Shown here: positions 53,964 to 62,677 of the stretch, piece after piece
How positions within the stretch are numbered: position 1 is the first letter of the stretch
How the letters are laid out: every line of letters begins with the position of its first letter
Origin: Henriciella pelagia
Lineage (GTDB): Bacteria; Pseudomonadota; Alphaproteobacteria; Caulobacterales; Hyphomonadaceae
DNA length: 64,000 nt
Reading direction: 5' to 3'
Assembly: GCF_002088945.1 (NCBI RefSeq)
Contig: NZ_NCSU01000011.1
Coordinates: forward strand, 434,001 to 498,000
Notes under the pieces: model-generated
Databases searched by the model: none
Told to the model about the DNA's origin: nothing
The model's input: the letters and a program-made list of their open reading frames with translations, nothing else
Made by a program: the position numbers and the translations under genes

Positions 53964-55533
53964 AGTTCTCCTCGCTCTCCTGATGTTCGCAACCGCGATC
54001 GGCGCCCTGCTCGCAGGATATTCCGTCGCGCTCACCCTTGGCGGCGTTGCCTTGCTATTTGCCCTTCTCGGTATCGCTCTAGGAGTGTTTCCCGAACCGC
54101 TCCTGCTCTCCTTGCCAAGCCGCATACAAGGCGGCTCAATAATGCAGAACGAAACGCTGGTTGCGGTACCGCTGTTCGTCATCATGGGCGTAATCCTTGA
54201 GCGTTCACGGGTCGCAGAGGATCTGCTGCACATTGCTAGCCGCCTGCTTGGACGCATCAGAGGCGGCCTCGGTTATGCCGTCGTGCTCGTAGGCGCGCTG
54301 CTCGCAGCGTCAACCGGCATTGTGGGCGCCACCGTCATCACTATGACGCTCATTGCACTGCCGTCCATGCTTCAGAAGAATTATGATCCCAGACTCGCTA
54401 CCGGAACGATCGCTGCCTCTGGTACGCTCGGACAGATCATTCCTCCGAGCATCGTGCTCATTCTGCTGGCCGACGCCGTATCCAATGCCGCGAGTCAGGC
54501 CGCATCGCAGATCGGATCGGCGAGTTTCGTGGTATCCGTAGGCGATCTTTTCGCAGGCGCGCTCATTCCCGGCCTGATCCTGGTCGGTCTTTATCTCAGC
54601 TATATTGCGTTCATGGCCTTCGCCCGGCCAAGAGCATGCCCGGCCACCATCAATGAGGACGGCCCGCCGCTCACCCGCAAGGAAATCCTCTTCGGACTTG
54701 GAGCGCCTCTTGTACTCATTATCGCGGTTCTAGGGGCGATTCTCGGCGGAGTCGCTACGCCAACAGAAGCGGCCGCGATTGGTGTCGCGGGCGCGCTCCT
54801 GCTCTCAGGGCTTCGCCTCAGTACTGAGAAGGAAATTCTTCTCCAGCGGCTCGTAATTGCCGCTTTCGCAGCGACGCTTGTTATTTTGACCGTGCGCAAT
54901 CTGACCGATCTGCGTCTTGGCGTAGACACTCTGTCCACAGAGGCCATTGTCGGTGCAATGATCACGATGCTGGCCGCGGTACTCCTGTTGATCGGCATTG
55001 TTGCGAGCATGTTTATCTTGCATCGCCAGAAGCAGCTTCAACCGGCCTTCAAGAGCGCCGTCCACATTACATCCATGGTGTTCCTGATCCTGATCGGCGC
55101 GTCCCTGTTCTCTCTCGTTTTTCGAGGGTTTGGCGGGGATGAAGCGGTTGCTGACATTCTCGCCTCCATTCCCGGCGGACGCTGGGGCGCCTTGATAGGT
55201 GCCATGCTGGTCATGTTCCTGTTAGGCTTCTTCCTCGACTTTATCGAGATCGTATTCGTCGTCGTGCCACTGGTAACACCGCCGCTGATTGTTATGGGTT
55301 TCGACCCAGTCTGGCTCGCCATCCTGATGGCGCTCAACCTGCAGACTAGCTTCCTGACGCCGCCGTTCGGGTTCGCCCTGTTCTATCTTCGTGGCGCGGC
55401 CCCGGATACTGTCAGAACTGGCGACATCTGGCAGGGCGCGCTGCCGTTCATCGGGCTACAGATCCTTATGATCCTGCTCGTGGCCTTCCTGCCCGGCCTT
55501 GCGACTTGGCTTCCGTCGCTTGTCGCAAAATAG
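53953..55533 (+). CDS. TRAP transporter large permease (DctM)
   Basis: 526 residues and about 12-14 membrane helices, sodium-coupled. GALLAASTGIVGATVITMTLIALPSM, GTIAASGTLGQIIPPSIVLI and the C-terminal NLQTSFLTPPFGFALFYLRG are hallmarks. It is longer than a minimal DctM (about 430), owing to an extra membrane/loop region near residues 285-385, which also occurs in TakM-type permeases. Starts inside the dctQ gene and ends four bases before a hairpin terminator. Confidence 0.94.
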   Translation: MELEVLLALLMFATAIGALLAGYSVALTLGGVALLFALLGIALGVFPEPLLLSLPSRIQGGSIMQNETLVAVPLFVIMGVILERSRVAEDLLHIASRLLGRIRGGLGYAVVLVGALLAASTGIVGATVITMTLIALPSMLQKNYDPRLATGTIAASGTLGQIIPPSIVLILLADAVSNAASQAASQIGSASFVVSVGDLFAGALIPGLILVGLYLSYIAFMAFARPRACPATINEDGPPLTRKEILFGLGAPLVLIIAVLGAILGGVATPTEAAAIGVAGALLLSGLRLSTEKEILLQRLVIAAFAATLVILTVRNLTDLRLGVDTLSTEAIVGAMITMLAAVLLLIGIVASMFILHRQKQLQPAFKSAVHITSMVFLILIGASLFSLVFRGFGGDEAVADILASIPGGRWGALIGAMLVMFLLGFFLDFIEIVFVVVPLVTPPLIVMGFDPVWLAILMALNLQTSFLTPPFGFALFYLRGAAPDTVRTGDIWQGALPFIGLQILMILLVAFLPGLATWLPSLVAK

Positions 55534-55536
55534 AAA

Positions 55537-55564
55537 AGCCCGCCTGGGACACATCCGGCGGGCT
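55537..55564. terminator. Shared terminator between dctM and lemA
   Basis: An 8-bp stem AGCCCGCC/GGCGGGCT. On the minus strand it is followed by TTTTCTATTTT, so it terminates lemA well; on the plus strand the tail is CTTCT, weaker. Confidence 0.75.
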
Positions 55565-55596
55565 CTTCTGAACGATTTTACCGTATCGATCGCAGC

Positions 55597-56157
55597 TTAG
55601 AACTTTACTTCCGGTACCGTGGAAAGCGCCGTGCGGTCGCCACCGAGATCGAAGAATTCGCGTTCTGGAAAATTGAACATGCCGGCGACGATGGAGTTCG
55701 GGAACTGCTCGCGCGACGTGTTGTAGTCCTGAACAGCAGCGTTATAGAAGCGGCGCGCGGCGGCAAGCTTGTCTTCAATGACGGATAGTTCATCCTGCAA
55801 GTCCTTGAAGTTCTCGTTCGCCTTGAGGTCCGGATATGCCTCAGCCAGCGCGAACAATTTTCCAAGCGCACTGGTCAGCATGCCTTCAGCCTGCGCCATC
55901 TCGCCAGGAGAGTTGGCGGCTACCGCCGAATTTCTGGCCGTTATGACTGCGTCCAGCGTCTCCCGCTCGTGCGTCGCATAGCCTTTTACCGTCTCCACGA
56001 GGTTCGGGATCAGGTTCTGGCGTTGCTTTAGCTGAACGTCGATGTCGGCAAAGGCCTGATTCACGCGCTGTTTCTTGGAAACCAGCGAGTTATAGATACC
56101 GATCAGGAACACTGCGATAATCGCAAGCGCCCCCAAGAGTACGTAAAGAACAGTCAT
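55597..56157 (-). CDS. lemA: LemA family protein
   Basis: 186 residues. One N-terminal membrane helix (about 3-23) is followed by the LemA helical domain with the signature LVSKKQRVNQAFADIDVQLK and RQNLIPNLVETVKGY, and ends FPEREFFDL as expected. Function of the family is not settled (membrane stress or signalling). The usual partner htpX or a TPM-domain gene is not adjacent. Confidence 0.94.
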   Translation of the reverse strand: MTVLYVLLGALAIIAVFLIGIYNSLVSKKQRVNQAFADIDVQLKQRQNLIPNLVETVKGYATHERETLDAVITARNSAVAANSPGEMAQAEGMLTSALGKLFALAEAYPDLKANENFKDLQDELSVIEDKLAAARRFYNAAVQDYNTSREQFPNSIVAGMFNFPEREFFDLGGDRTALSTVPEVKF

Positions 56158-56217
56158 TGAAGACCTCCACCCTCTAAATCAATCAATGCAGTAGCCGCGC
56201 CAGCGGATCGTGGCAAG

Positions 56218-58452
56218 TTAGCCCGCAAACCGGCCCGACTTCGGAAACCCTTTTGGCGCAACCTTGCCAGCTTGTGCCCGTTTGCCGAGCCACTCTTCCC
56301 ATTCCGGGAAGCCACGGGACCGTCCGGCTGCATCCTTCACGAAGAGACCGTCTTCGCGGAAGAAAGTCATCGCATCGGCAAGTGTCTCCTTGCCACGGTA
56401 ATTCTGCAGCTTCACGCCCTTGCCGCGCGGCATTTCAGGCAACTCATCCAGCGGGAAGACCAGGAGCTTCTTGTTCGTACCGATAACGGCAATCCGGTCA
56501 CCTTCGATCGGTTCGCACAGCACCAGCCTGCCGCCACCCGTATTCACCGATGACTTGCCCGCTTTACGGTTCGACTCCAGCTCATTCTCGGGCACGATGA
56601 AACCGTACCCGATGTCGGACGCGACGAGTCGCTTGCGAGCCGGCTCCAGCTTGAACATGGAAACGATGTCGACATTGTCTTCAAGGTCGATGGACAGTCG
56701 GATTGGCTCACCATGTCCTCGCCCGCCAGGAAGCTTGTCACAGGGTAGTGTGAAGGCACGACCATCGCTTGCCATCAGGATGATCTTGTCTGTCGTGTAG
56801 ACTTCCTCGCTGAGGTACAGCGAGTCGCCATCCTTGAACTTGGTCGTTTCCAAATCGACACCATGGCCTTTCAAGCCACGTATCCAGCCCATGGACGACA
56901 GGACAACAGTCAGCGGCTCTTTCGGCGTCGACGCCTCGAGCGCAGCGGTCAGATCAATCTCCGGCGCGTCCTCAAAAGCAGCCCGGCGGCGGCCAAGTTC
57001 GCTTTCCGGATCAAAGGACTTGCGCGCTTCCTTGAGCTCCTTGCCGACCTTCGTCCATTGGCGGCGGGTCGACCCAAGCAGTGCTTCGATTTCAGCGCGC
57101 TCCTCCATGAGCGATTCATGCTCGCGCTTGATTTCCATTTCTTCCAGCTTGCGCAAGGCGCGCAGGCGGAGATTGAGAATCGCTTCGGCCTGGACGTCGG
57201 TAATTCCGAAGCGGTCCATCATGACCTGTTTCGGCTCATCCTCCTCACGAATGATGCGGATGACCTCATCAATATTGAGATAGGCGATCAGATAGCCATC
57301 GAGCAGGTGCAGACGTTTCTCGATCTTGTCCAGACGGAACGCAGCCCGGCGCACCACCACTTCACGGCGGTGGTCGAGATAGGCCTGAAGCACTTCGCGC
57401 AGACCCATGACGCGCGGCGCGTCCTTGTGCAGCACGTTCATGTTCATCGAGAAGCGCGATTCGAAATCACAGAGCTTGAACAGACTCTCCATCAGGACGT
57501 CCGGCTCGACGGTCTTTGCACGGGGCTCGAGCACGATGCGGATGTCTTCTGCGCTCTCGTCCCGCACATCGCTCAGGAGTGGTGCCTTCTTGCTCTCGAT
57601 GAGTTCGGCCAGTTTCTCGATCAGTCGGGATTTCTGAACCTGATAGGGAATCTCGGTGACAATGACCTGCCATGTCCCGCGTCCCAGGTCTTCGACGTGC
57701 CAGCGCGCTCGGATGCGGAAGCCGCCACGACCTGTTTCATAGGCTTCGCGAATGGCGCTGCGCGGTTCGACGATGACGCCGCCTGTCGGGAAATCCGGCC
57801 CAGGCATGACATTCATCAGCTCGGTTATGGACGTGTCCTTGTTGTCGATCAGCAGCAGCGCCGCATCGATCACCTCGGCCACATTATGTGGTGGGATCGA
57901 GGTCGCCATGCCGACCGCAATACCCGTCGCGCCGTTCGCAAGCAGGTTCGGGTATCCTGCCGGCAGGACGACAGGCTCTGTGTCTGTTTCGGAATAATTG
58001 TCCTTGAAGTCTACCGCGTCCTCATTGAGGCCTTCAAGAAGCAGCTTGGCTGCTTCGGTCATTCGCGCTTCGGTATAACGATAGGCGGCCGCATTATCAC
58101 CATCGATGTTGCCGAAATTGCCCTGACCATCGACGAGTGGATAGCGAACCGAAAAGTCCTGCGCCAGACGCACCAGGGTGTCATAAATTGCGCTGTCGCC
58201 GTGCGGGTGGAAATTACCCATCACGTCACCGACAATCTTGGCGCACTTGCGGAACCCTGCATCGGGATCAAGCTTTAGTTCTCGCATGCCGTACAGGATG
58301 CGGCGCTGGACAGGTTTCAGGCCGTCCCGGACATCTGGCAGCGCCCGCGACGTAATCGTCGACAGCGCATATGCGAGATAGCGCTTCGTCAGTGCCTCAC
58401 TGAGCGGCTCGTTGATAATCTTGCCATCTTCATGGTCCAGAAGGTCGGACAT
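56218..58452 (-). CDS. parC: DNA topoisomerase IV subunit A
   Basis: A 744-residue type IIA topoisomerase subunit that decatenates chromosomes with Par[21 protein letters not shown], the quinolone-region helix [17 protein letters not shown] (Ser and Asp at the two resistance positions, so wild type) and the catalytic Tyr in [10 protein letters not shown] are present. The C-terminal beta-pinwheel (about 490-740) is ParC-like and lacks the GyrA box. Divergent from the extensin-like gene; on the same strand as, but separated from, recO-era. Confidence 0.96.
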   Translation of the reverse strand: MSDLLDHEDGKIINEPLSEALTKRYLAYALSTITSRALPDVRDGLKPVQRRILYGMRELKLDPDAGFRKCAKIVGDVMGNFHPHGDSAIYDTLVRLAQDFSVRYPLVDGQGNFGNIDGDNAAAYRYTEARMTEAAKLLLEGLNEDAVDFKDNYSETDTEPVVLPAGYPNLLANGATGIAVGMATSIPPHNVAEVIDAALLLIDNKDTSITELMNVMPGPDFPTGGVIVEPRSAIREAYETGRGGFRIRARWHVEDLGRGTWQVIVTEIPYQVQKSRLIEKLAELIESKKAPLLSDVRDESAEDIRIVLEPRAKTVEPDVLMESLFKLCDFESRFSMNMNVLHKDAPRVMGLREVLQAYLDHRREVVVRRAAFRLDKIEKRLHLLDGYLIAYLNIDEVIRIIREEDEPKQVMMDRFGITDVQAEAILNLRLRALRKLEEMEIKREHESLMEERAEIEALLGSTRRQWTKVGKELKEARKSFDPESELGRRRAAFEDAPEIDLTAALEASTPKEPLTVVLSSMGWIRGLKGHGVDLETTKFKDGDSLYLSEEVYTTDKIILMASDGRAFTLPCDKLPGGRGHGEPIRLSIDLEDNVDIVSMFKLEPARKRLVASDIGYGFIVPENELESNRKAGKSSVNTGGGRLVLCEPIEGDRIAVIGTNKKLLVFPLDELPEMPRGKGVKLQNYRGKETLADAMTFFREDGLFVKDAAGRSRGFPEWEEWLGKRAQAGKVAPKGFPKSGRFAG

Positions 58453-58531
58453 GTCGGCTCCCTATTCTTGTTCCCTGTCGGGAATCAGCCAGCAGACGTA
58501 ACGTTAACAGATTGCCGCGATTGGTTAAGGA

Positions 58532-59233
58532 ATGAACAACACGCTCCAACGAACCATAAAACAGGTCGGCATCATCGCCATTGTTGTGTTCACGATCTTC
58601 ATTGCCAATCGCTACCTGCCAGCCCAGCATAATCCGCTTCGACCCATAAGCCTGAATGACCCGATTGGTGTGGCGACCCATTTCAAGCTGCAACGCATCA
58701 AGGCCGATACTGACCTCTGCTATGATTTACTACTCAAGGCCGGCGTGGAATACACGCTGCTCTCCAATGAAGATGCAAGCACAGAGCGATGCCCGCTCTC
58801 GCGAACAGCCGTTCTGAACAACTCAACTCTGCCCTATTCCGTCGCGCCGCTAAAGATGACCTGCCACCAGATGGCCTCGCTTTACGTCTGGGAACGGGAA
58901 ATCGTCGGACCGGCAGCGGAAGATATCCTGGGCTCGCCGGTGGAGGAAGTGCTGACCTATGGCAGCTTCTCCTGCCGCACCATAGCAGGCTCAAATCGCC
59001 TCAGCGAACATGGACGCGCAAATGCGATCGATATTCGTGGTTTCAGACTTGCCGATGGTCGGACCGTTAATGTGCGGCGGCACTGGCGCGAAGACAGCGA
59101 TCTCGGCGCGTTTCTGGACGCAGTCCATGATGGCGGGTGCCGCTTGTTCTCTGTCGTACTGGGCCCGGACTATAATGCAGCGCATGCAGACCATTTCCAC
59201 TTCGACATGGGCAACGCCAGCATCTGCCGCTAA
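58532..59233 (+). CDS. Extensin-like C-terminal domain protein (LAS-type peptidase fold)
   Basis: 233 residues. An N-terminal membrane anchor or uncleaved signal (about 10-28) is followed by the alphaproteobacterial extensin-like domain. Putative zinc residues occur in SEHGRANAIDIRGF and ADHFHFDMG, the H..D..HxH pattern of D-Ala-D-Ala/LAS metallopeptidases, with several conserved Cys that may form disulfides in the periplasm. Likely a cell-wall peptidase; activity unproven. The stop overlaps the convergent recO stop by four bases. Confidence 0.88.
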   Translation: MNNTLQRTIKQVGIIAIVVFTIFIANRYLPAQHNPLRPISLNDPIGVATHFKLQRIKADTDLCYDLLLKAGVEYTLLSNEDASTERCPLSRTAVLNNSTLPYSVAPLKMTCHQMASLYVWEREIVGPAAEDILGSPVEEVLTYGSFSCRTIAGSNRLSEHGRANAIDIRGFRLADGRTVNVRRHWREDSDLGAFLDAVHDGGCRLFSVVLGPDYNAAHADHFHFDMGNASICR

Positions 59234-59961
59234 GTACGCTTTTGCAGCCTCGCATAAAGCCGCCGTCGTGGCTCAGGCATGTCCCTGTTGTTTGTGTGAA
59301 AAAGACGGCGTTCGATGAACACGCCCGTCAATTCGAGACCGGCCGCGACATCTGCGGCGCTAGCCGGCTGTTTTGGATCGATCAGGAATGCAGGCAGAGC
59401 TAGCAGCCGATCAACATACTCTTCCGCCTCAGACCCCCGTACAGCTCGGCCCGTTTTCGGAGAGACATGGGTCAGGCCATCATTCTCACCGCTGATTGCG
59501 CACGCATCGAGGTCCAGCCCGAAGCCGAGCGCTGAAAGCAATCCTAGCTCCCAGCGAACATAGAGCGCGGGCCAGACTTCGCCATCTTCAAGGCTGTCGA
59601 GCAGCATCTCGGTCGCTTCAAAAAGATAGGAGCCCGCCTGATCGCCCTCATTCAAGGTGCCACGGAGCAAGGCTGCAATGGATGCTACGGCCAGCAAGGC
59701 TTCGGGTAAGTCAATCAGGCGGGCTGTTCGTGAACGCGTGGCTTCGGCCACATCAAATCGACCGAGCTGCTCCTCCAGCCGTCCCGACCAGGACAGGTCG
59801 ACTGAGTTTCCAGGTTCAAACTGGGGCCGCTTCTTTCGCGATGCCCCACCGTAGACAAGCCCCGAACGACGCCCGCGTGTCCGAGTGAGCACGTCGAGGA
59901 TCAGGCCGCTTTCACCAAATTTGCGACCGCCGAGGATCAGACCCTCATCGCGCCACTGCAT
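59230..59961 (-). CDS. recO: DNA repair protein RecO
   Basis: A 243-residue recombination mediator that loads RecA on SSB-coated DNA with RecR. The OB-fold N terminus (WRDEGLILGGRKFGESGLILD, GGASRKKRPQFEPGN) and helical C-terminal half are typical. Zinc Cys residues are missing, as in many alphaproteobacterial RecO. The start overlaps the era stop by one base. Last gene of the rel-pyrE-acpS-rnc-era-recO run. Confidence 0.94.
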   Translation of the reverse strand: MQWRDEGLILGGRKFGESGLILDVLTRTRGRRSGLVYGGASRKKRPQFEPGNSVDLSWSGRLEEQLGRFDVAEATRSRTARLIDLPEALLAVASIAALLRGTLNEGDQAGSYLFEATEMLLDSLEDGEVWPALYVRWELGLLSALGFGLDLDACAISGENDGLTHVSPKTGRAVRGSEAEEYVDRLLALPAFLIDPKQPASAADVAAGLELTGVFIERRLFHTNNRDMPEPRRRLYARLQKRT

Positions 59962-60911
59962 CAGAGATCAAAGTCCAGCCCGACGCTGGAATAGGACTCA
60001 CGACGCTCCTGCCACTTCTCATCGACCTTGACGAAAAGAAACAGATGAACCTTTCGTTCAAGCAGGTCGCTAAGCTCCTGGCGCGCCGCGCGGCTGACAG
60101 CCTTGATCGTCTGGCCGCTCTTTCCCAGTACGATGGATTTGTGTGTGTCACGGCCGACGATAACGGCTTGCTGGATCTTCACATCGCCATTGCGGAAATC
60201 TTCCCATGACTCGGTTTCGACCATGAGCTGGTATGGAAGCTCTTCGTGCAGGCGAAGCATCAACTTCTCACGCGTGATCTCAGCTGCCAGGAGCCGCATT
60301 GGGATGTCGGCAGACTGGTCTGGCGGGAACATCGCGCTGCCCTCAGGCATGCGGTTCGCGAGTTCCGCCATCAGAGCGTCAACACCGTCACCGTTCTCCG
60401 CAGAAATCATGAAGATGTCGCTATAAACACCAGCTTCGTTGAATTTCTGCATGAAGGGCAGGATCTCGTCATGTGGGAAGAGATCAATCTTGTTGAGGGC
60501 CAGGATGACTTTCTTGCCGGTCTTGCGCAGCGTTTCGATCACCCGCTCATCATCTTCAACCGAGCGCTTCTGGGCGGGCGCAGCCTTGCCTTTGCTGTCG
60601 GCAATCCATGAGGCCGCATCGATCAGGTGTACCACTGCGTCTGCATCATCTGCGCCAGCCCAGGCGGCCTTGACCATGGCCCGGTCGAGACGCCGCTTTG
60701 CAGAAAAGATGCCGGGCGTATCAACAATCACAATTTGAGCGTCGCCATGATGCGCCACCCCGCGGACGGGAAAGCGGGTCGTCTGGACCTTGTGGGTCAC
60801 AATCGCCACTTTGGCACCGACCATGGCATTGGTCAGCGTGGACTTGCCAGCATTCGGTGCGCCGATCACGGCCACAAAACCCGCTTTCCTGATGTCGCTT
60901 TCTTCAACCAC
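59961..60911 (-). CDS. era: GTPase Era
   Basis: A 316-residue GTPase assisting 16S rRNA 3'-end maturation and 30S assembly. G1 GAPNAGKST, G3 VDTPGIF, G4 LNKIDLF and G5 SAENGDGVD are all present. The KH domain (VGRDTHKSIVLGKSGQTIK, about 230-300) follows. The GTPase domain carries a short inserted basic/Gly loop near residue 110 (DSKGKAAPAQKRSVE). The start overlaps the rnc stop by eight bases. Confidence 0.97.
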   Translation of the reverse strand: MVEESDIRKAGFVAVIGAPNAGKSTLTNAMVGAKVAIVTHKVQTTRFPVRGVAHHGDAQIVIVDTPGIFSAKRRLDRAMVKAAWAGADDADAVVHLIDAASWIADSKGKAAPAQKRSVEDDERVIETLRKTGKKVILALNKIDLFPHDEILPFMQKFNEAGVYSDIFMISAENGDGVDALMAELANRMPEGSAMFPPDQSADIPMRLLAAEITREKLMLRLHEELPYQLMVETESWEDFRNGDVKIQQAVIVGRDTHKSIVLGKSGQTIKAVSRAARQELSDLLERKVHLFLFVKVDEKWQERRESYSSVGLDFDL

Positions 60912-61668
60912 GTAACAAATCCCTCAAAAGCCGGTCTGCGGCTGCCATTTCGGCTTCCTGACGCGATCGACCAGTTTCCGTTGCAGCCCCTTTGCCCTCC
61001 ACGCTTGCCTGGACGGTGAAGACAGGTTCGTGATCGGGACCGGACTGTTCGATGATCTTGTACACCGCATATGGCGCGCGATTGGCACCGCACCAGTCAC
61101 TCAGCCTGGTTTTTGGATTTTGCTGTGACACCTCGCGCTCGACGATTTCCATCACCCAGTGGCGTTTGATGAAATCCCGGGCCGCATCCATCCCACTATC
61201 ACGGTAGATACCCGCAATGATCGCTTCTACAGCGTCCGCGACGCTCTTGTCGTAGCTGCCCTTCTTGTTCTTGAGCATGGACGCATCAACGAACATGTAG
61301 TCTCCCAGCCCCATGGCCTCGCCGACTTCGGCGCAGGTTTCACCACTTACAAGCTGATGGAAGATCTTGGTAAGATAGCCTTCGCGCTCTGCAGGAAACT
61401 TGGCAATCAACAGTTCCGCCATGACGAGACCCAGAACCCGGTCCCCCAGGAATTCCAGTCGCTGATTGGAGAACTGGGCGTCGCCATCATAATTGTCGAT
61501 CAGGCTTGGGTGTGTCAGTGCGCGGTGCAGCCATTCCACATTCTTGAAGGTGTACCCCAGTCGCTTCTCCAGCGCCTCGCGTCTTTCTGCCTCAAGCTCA
61601 GGGCGTTTACGCGGCAGGGATCGCCCTGCGGCGCGGAGGCGTTTTCGTTTTGGGCGCGGTTTGCTCAT
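60904..61668 (-). CDS. rnc: Ribonuclease III
   Basis: A 254-residue double-strand-specific endoribonuclease that processes rRNA precursors. Start chosen at ATG 61668, overlapping the acpS stop as ATGA; 17 further codons are open. The basic N-terminal tail is longer than in E. coli. The catalytic signature is [20 protein letters not shown], with the second site [14 protein letters not shown]. The dsRNA-binding domain (about 180-250, ending in [16 protein letters not shown]) is intact. Confidence 0.96.
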   Translation of the reverse strand: MSKPRPKRKRLRAAGRSLPRKRPELEAERREALEKRLGYTFKNVEWLHRALTHPSLIDNYDGDAQFSNQRLEFLGDRVLGLVMAELLIAKFPAEREGYLTKIFHQLVSGETCAEVGEAMGLGDYMFVDASMLKNKKGSYDKSVADAVEAIIAGIYRDSGMDAARDFIKRHWVMEIVEREVSQQNPKTRLSDWCGANRAPYAVYKIIEQSGPDHEPVFTVQASVEGKGAATETGRSRQEAEMAAADRLLRDLLRG

Positions 61669-62078
61669 GACGAGGCTATTTGCGGCACAGCTTCTATGAT
61701 GACAACCGCTGAGGCCCATGGGTGATCATCCGTGATGGTCAGGTGAATCAGCGCTTCGTGCCCGGGCGGCATAATCTCTGCCAGCCGCTTTTCAGCACCG
61801 CCGATCAGCTTCATGGTCGGCTTGCCGGTTGGCAAATTGACAACGCCCATATGCTTCCAGTGCACCCCACGACGCGGAACACCTGTCCCAAGCGCCTTGG
61901 CGCAAGCTTCCTTGGCCGCGAACCGCTTGGCGTAGGTTTCGGCCGACCGCCTGCGTCGTTCAGCAAGCGCAATTTCTGTTTCGGTGAAGCAGCGTTGTTT
62001 GAAACGGTCCCCGAAACGCGCAATTGACCGCTCGATCCGCTCGATGTTGCAGAGGTCGTTTCCCATACCGATGATCAT
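61665..62078 (-). CDS. acpS: Holo-[acyl-carrier-protein] synthase
   Basis: A 137-residue enzyme that transfers phosphopantetheine to acyl carrier protein. [16 protein letters not shown] (catalytic Asp8) and the motif [14 protein letters not shown] (metal Glu) are complete. Start at ATG 62078; GTG 62087 is also in frame and no strong Shine-Dalgarno decides. In many alphaproteobacteria lepB lies between acpS and rnc; here acpS and rnc overlap directly. Confidence 0.96.
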   Translation of the reverse strand: MIIGMGNDLCNIERIERSIARFGDRFKQRCFTETEIALAERRRRSAETYAKRFAAKEACAKALGTGVPRRGVHWKHMGVVNLPTGKPTMKLIGGAEKRLAEIMPPGHEALIHLTITDDHPWASAVVIIEAVPQIASS

Positions 62079-62095
62079 GGCGCACACTAACCCGC

Positions 62096-62677
62096 TCAGG
62101 CGAGCCCCCGGCTCCCTGGCTTGATGGCAGGGAGCTTTTCTAGCTCTGGAGGCAGTTCATCGGCGGCGTAATCAGGAAAGTCGACACTGGCGAGCGCCAC
62201 AAGTTCGCATCCGACATCAGCCTTTCCATTGGATCTGTCGATGATGCAGGATCCGCCAACCAGCTCACCGGGCAGCCTGTCGAGCGCGATGACGGTCTCG
62301 CGAAATGAAAGTCCCGTGGTGACAATGTCTTCTGCAATCAGGATGCGCTCACCCTCTGCGATGGAAAAGCCACGGCGAAACTGCAGCTGGCCGTCAACGC
62401 GCTCGGCGAAAATCGAACGGCAGCCGAGTTGACGCGCAAGCTCATATCCAGGCACGATCCCGCCGACAGCCGGGCCGGCGACAACATCAATCCGGCCAAA
62501 TTTCTCGGTAATCAGATCGGCGAGTGCACTGCACAGCCTGGCGGCGAGTTCTGGCTGCGAAAATACCAGCGCTTTTTGAAGGAAGACAGGGCTCCGTCGG
62601 CCCGAGGAAAGTATGAAATGACCTTCGAGAAGAGCGCCTGCCTCACGAAACACATTCAGCACATCTTCATTGGTCAA
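62096..62677 (-). CDS. pyrE: Orotate phosphoribosyltransferase
   Basis: 193 residues; makes OMP from orotate and PRPP in pyrimidine synthesis. [38 protein letters not shown] and the PRPP loop [11 protein letters not shown] are clear. TTG start at 62677, overlapping the rel stop (TTGA), with a perfect AGGAGG seven bases upstream located inside rel. Translational coupling to rel is likely. Confidence 0.96.
   Translation of the reverse strand: MTNEDVLNVFREAGALLEGHFILSSGRRSPVFLQKALVFSQPELAARLCSALADLITEKFGRIDVVAGPAVGGIVPGYELARQLGCRSIFAERVDGQLQFRRGFSIAEGERILIAEDIVTTGLSFRETVIALDRLPGELVGGSCIIDRSNGKADVGCELVALASVDFPDYAADELPPELEKLPAIKPGSRGLA

Noticed and set aside
56863-58278. A 471-residue plus-strand open frame opposite parC
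   Set aside because: No family motifs, and parC on the other strand is complete and unmistakable; antisense open frames are frequent at this GC.
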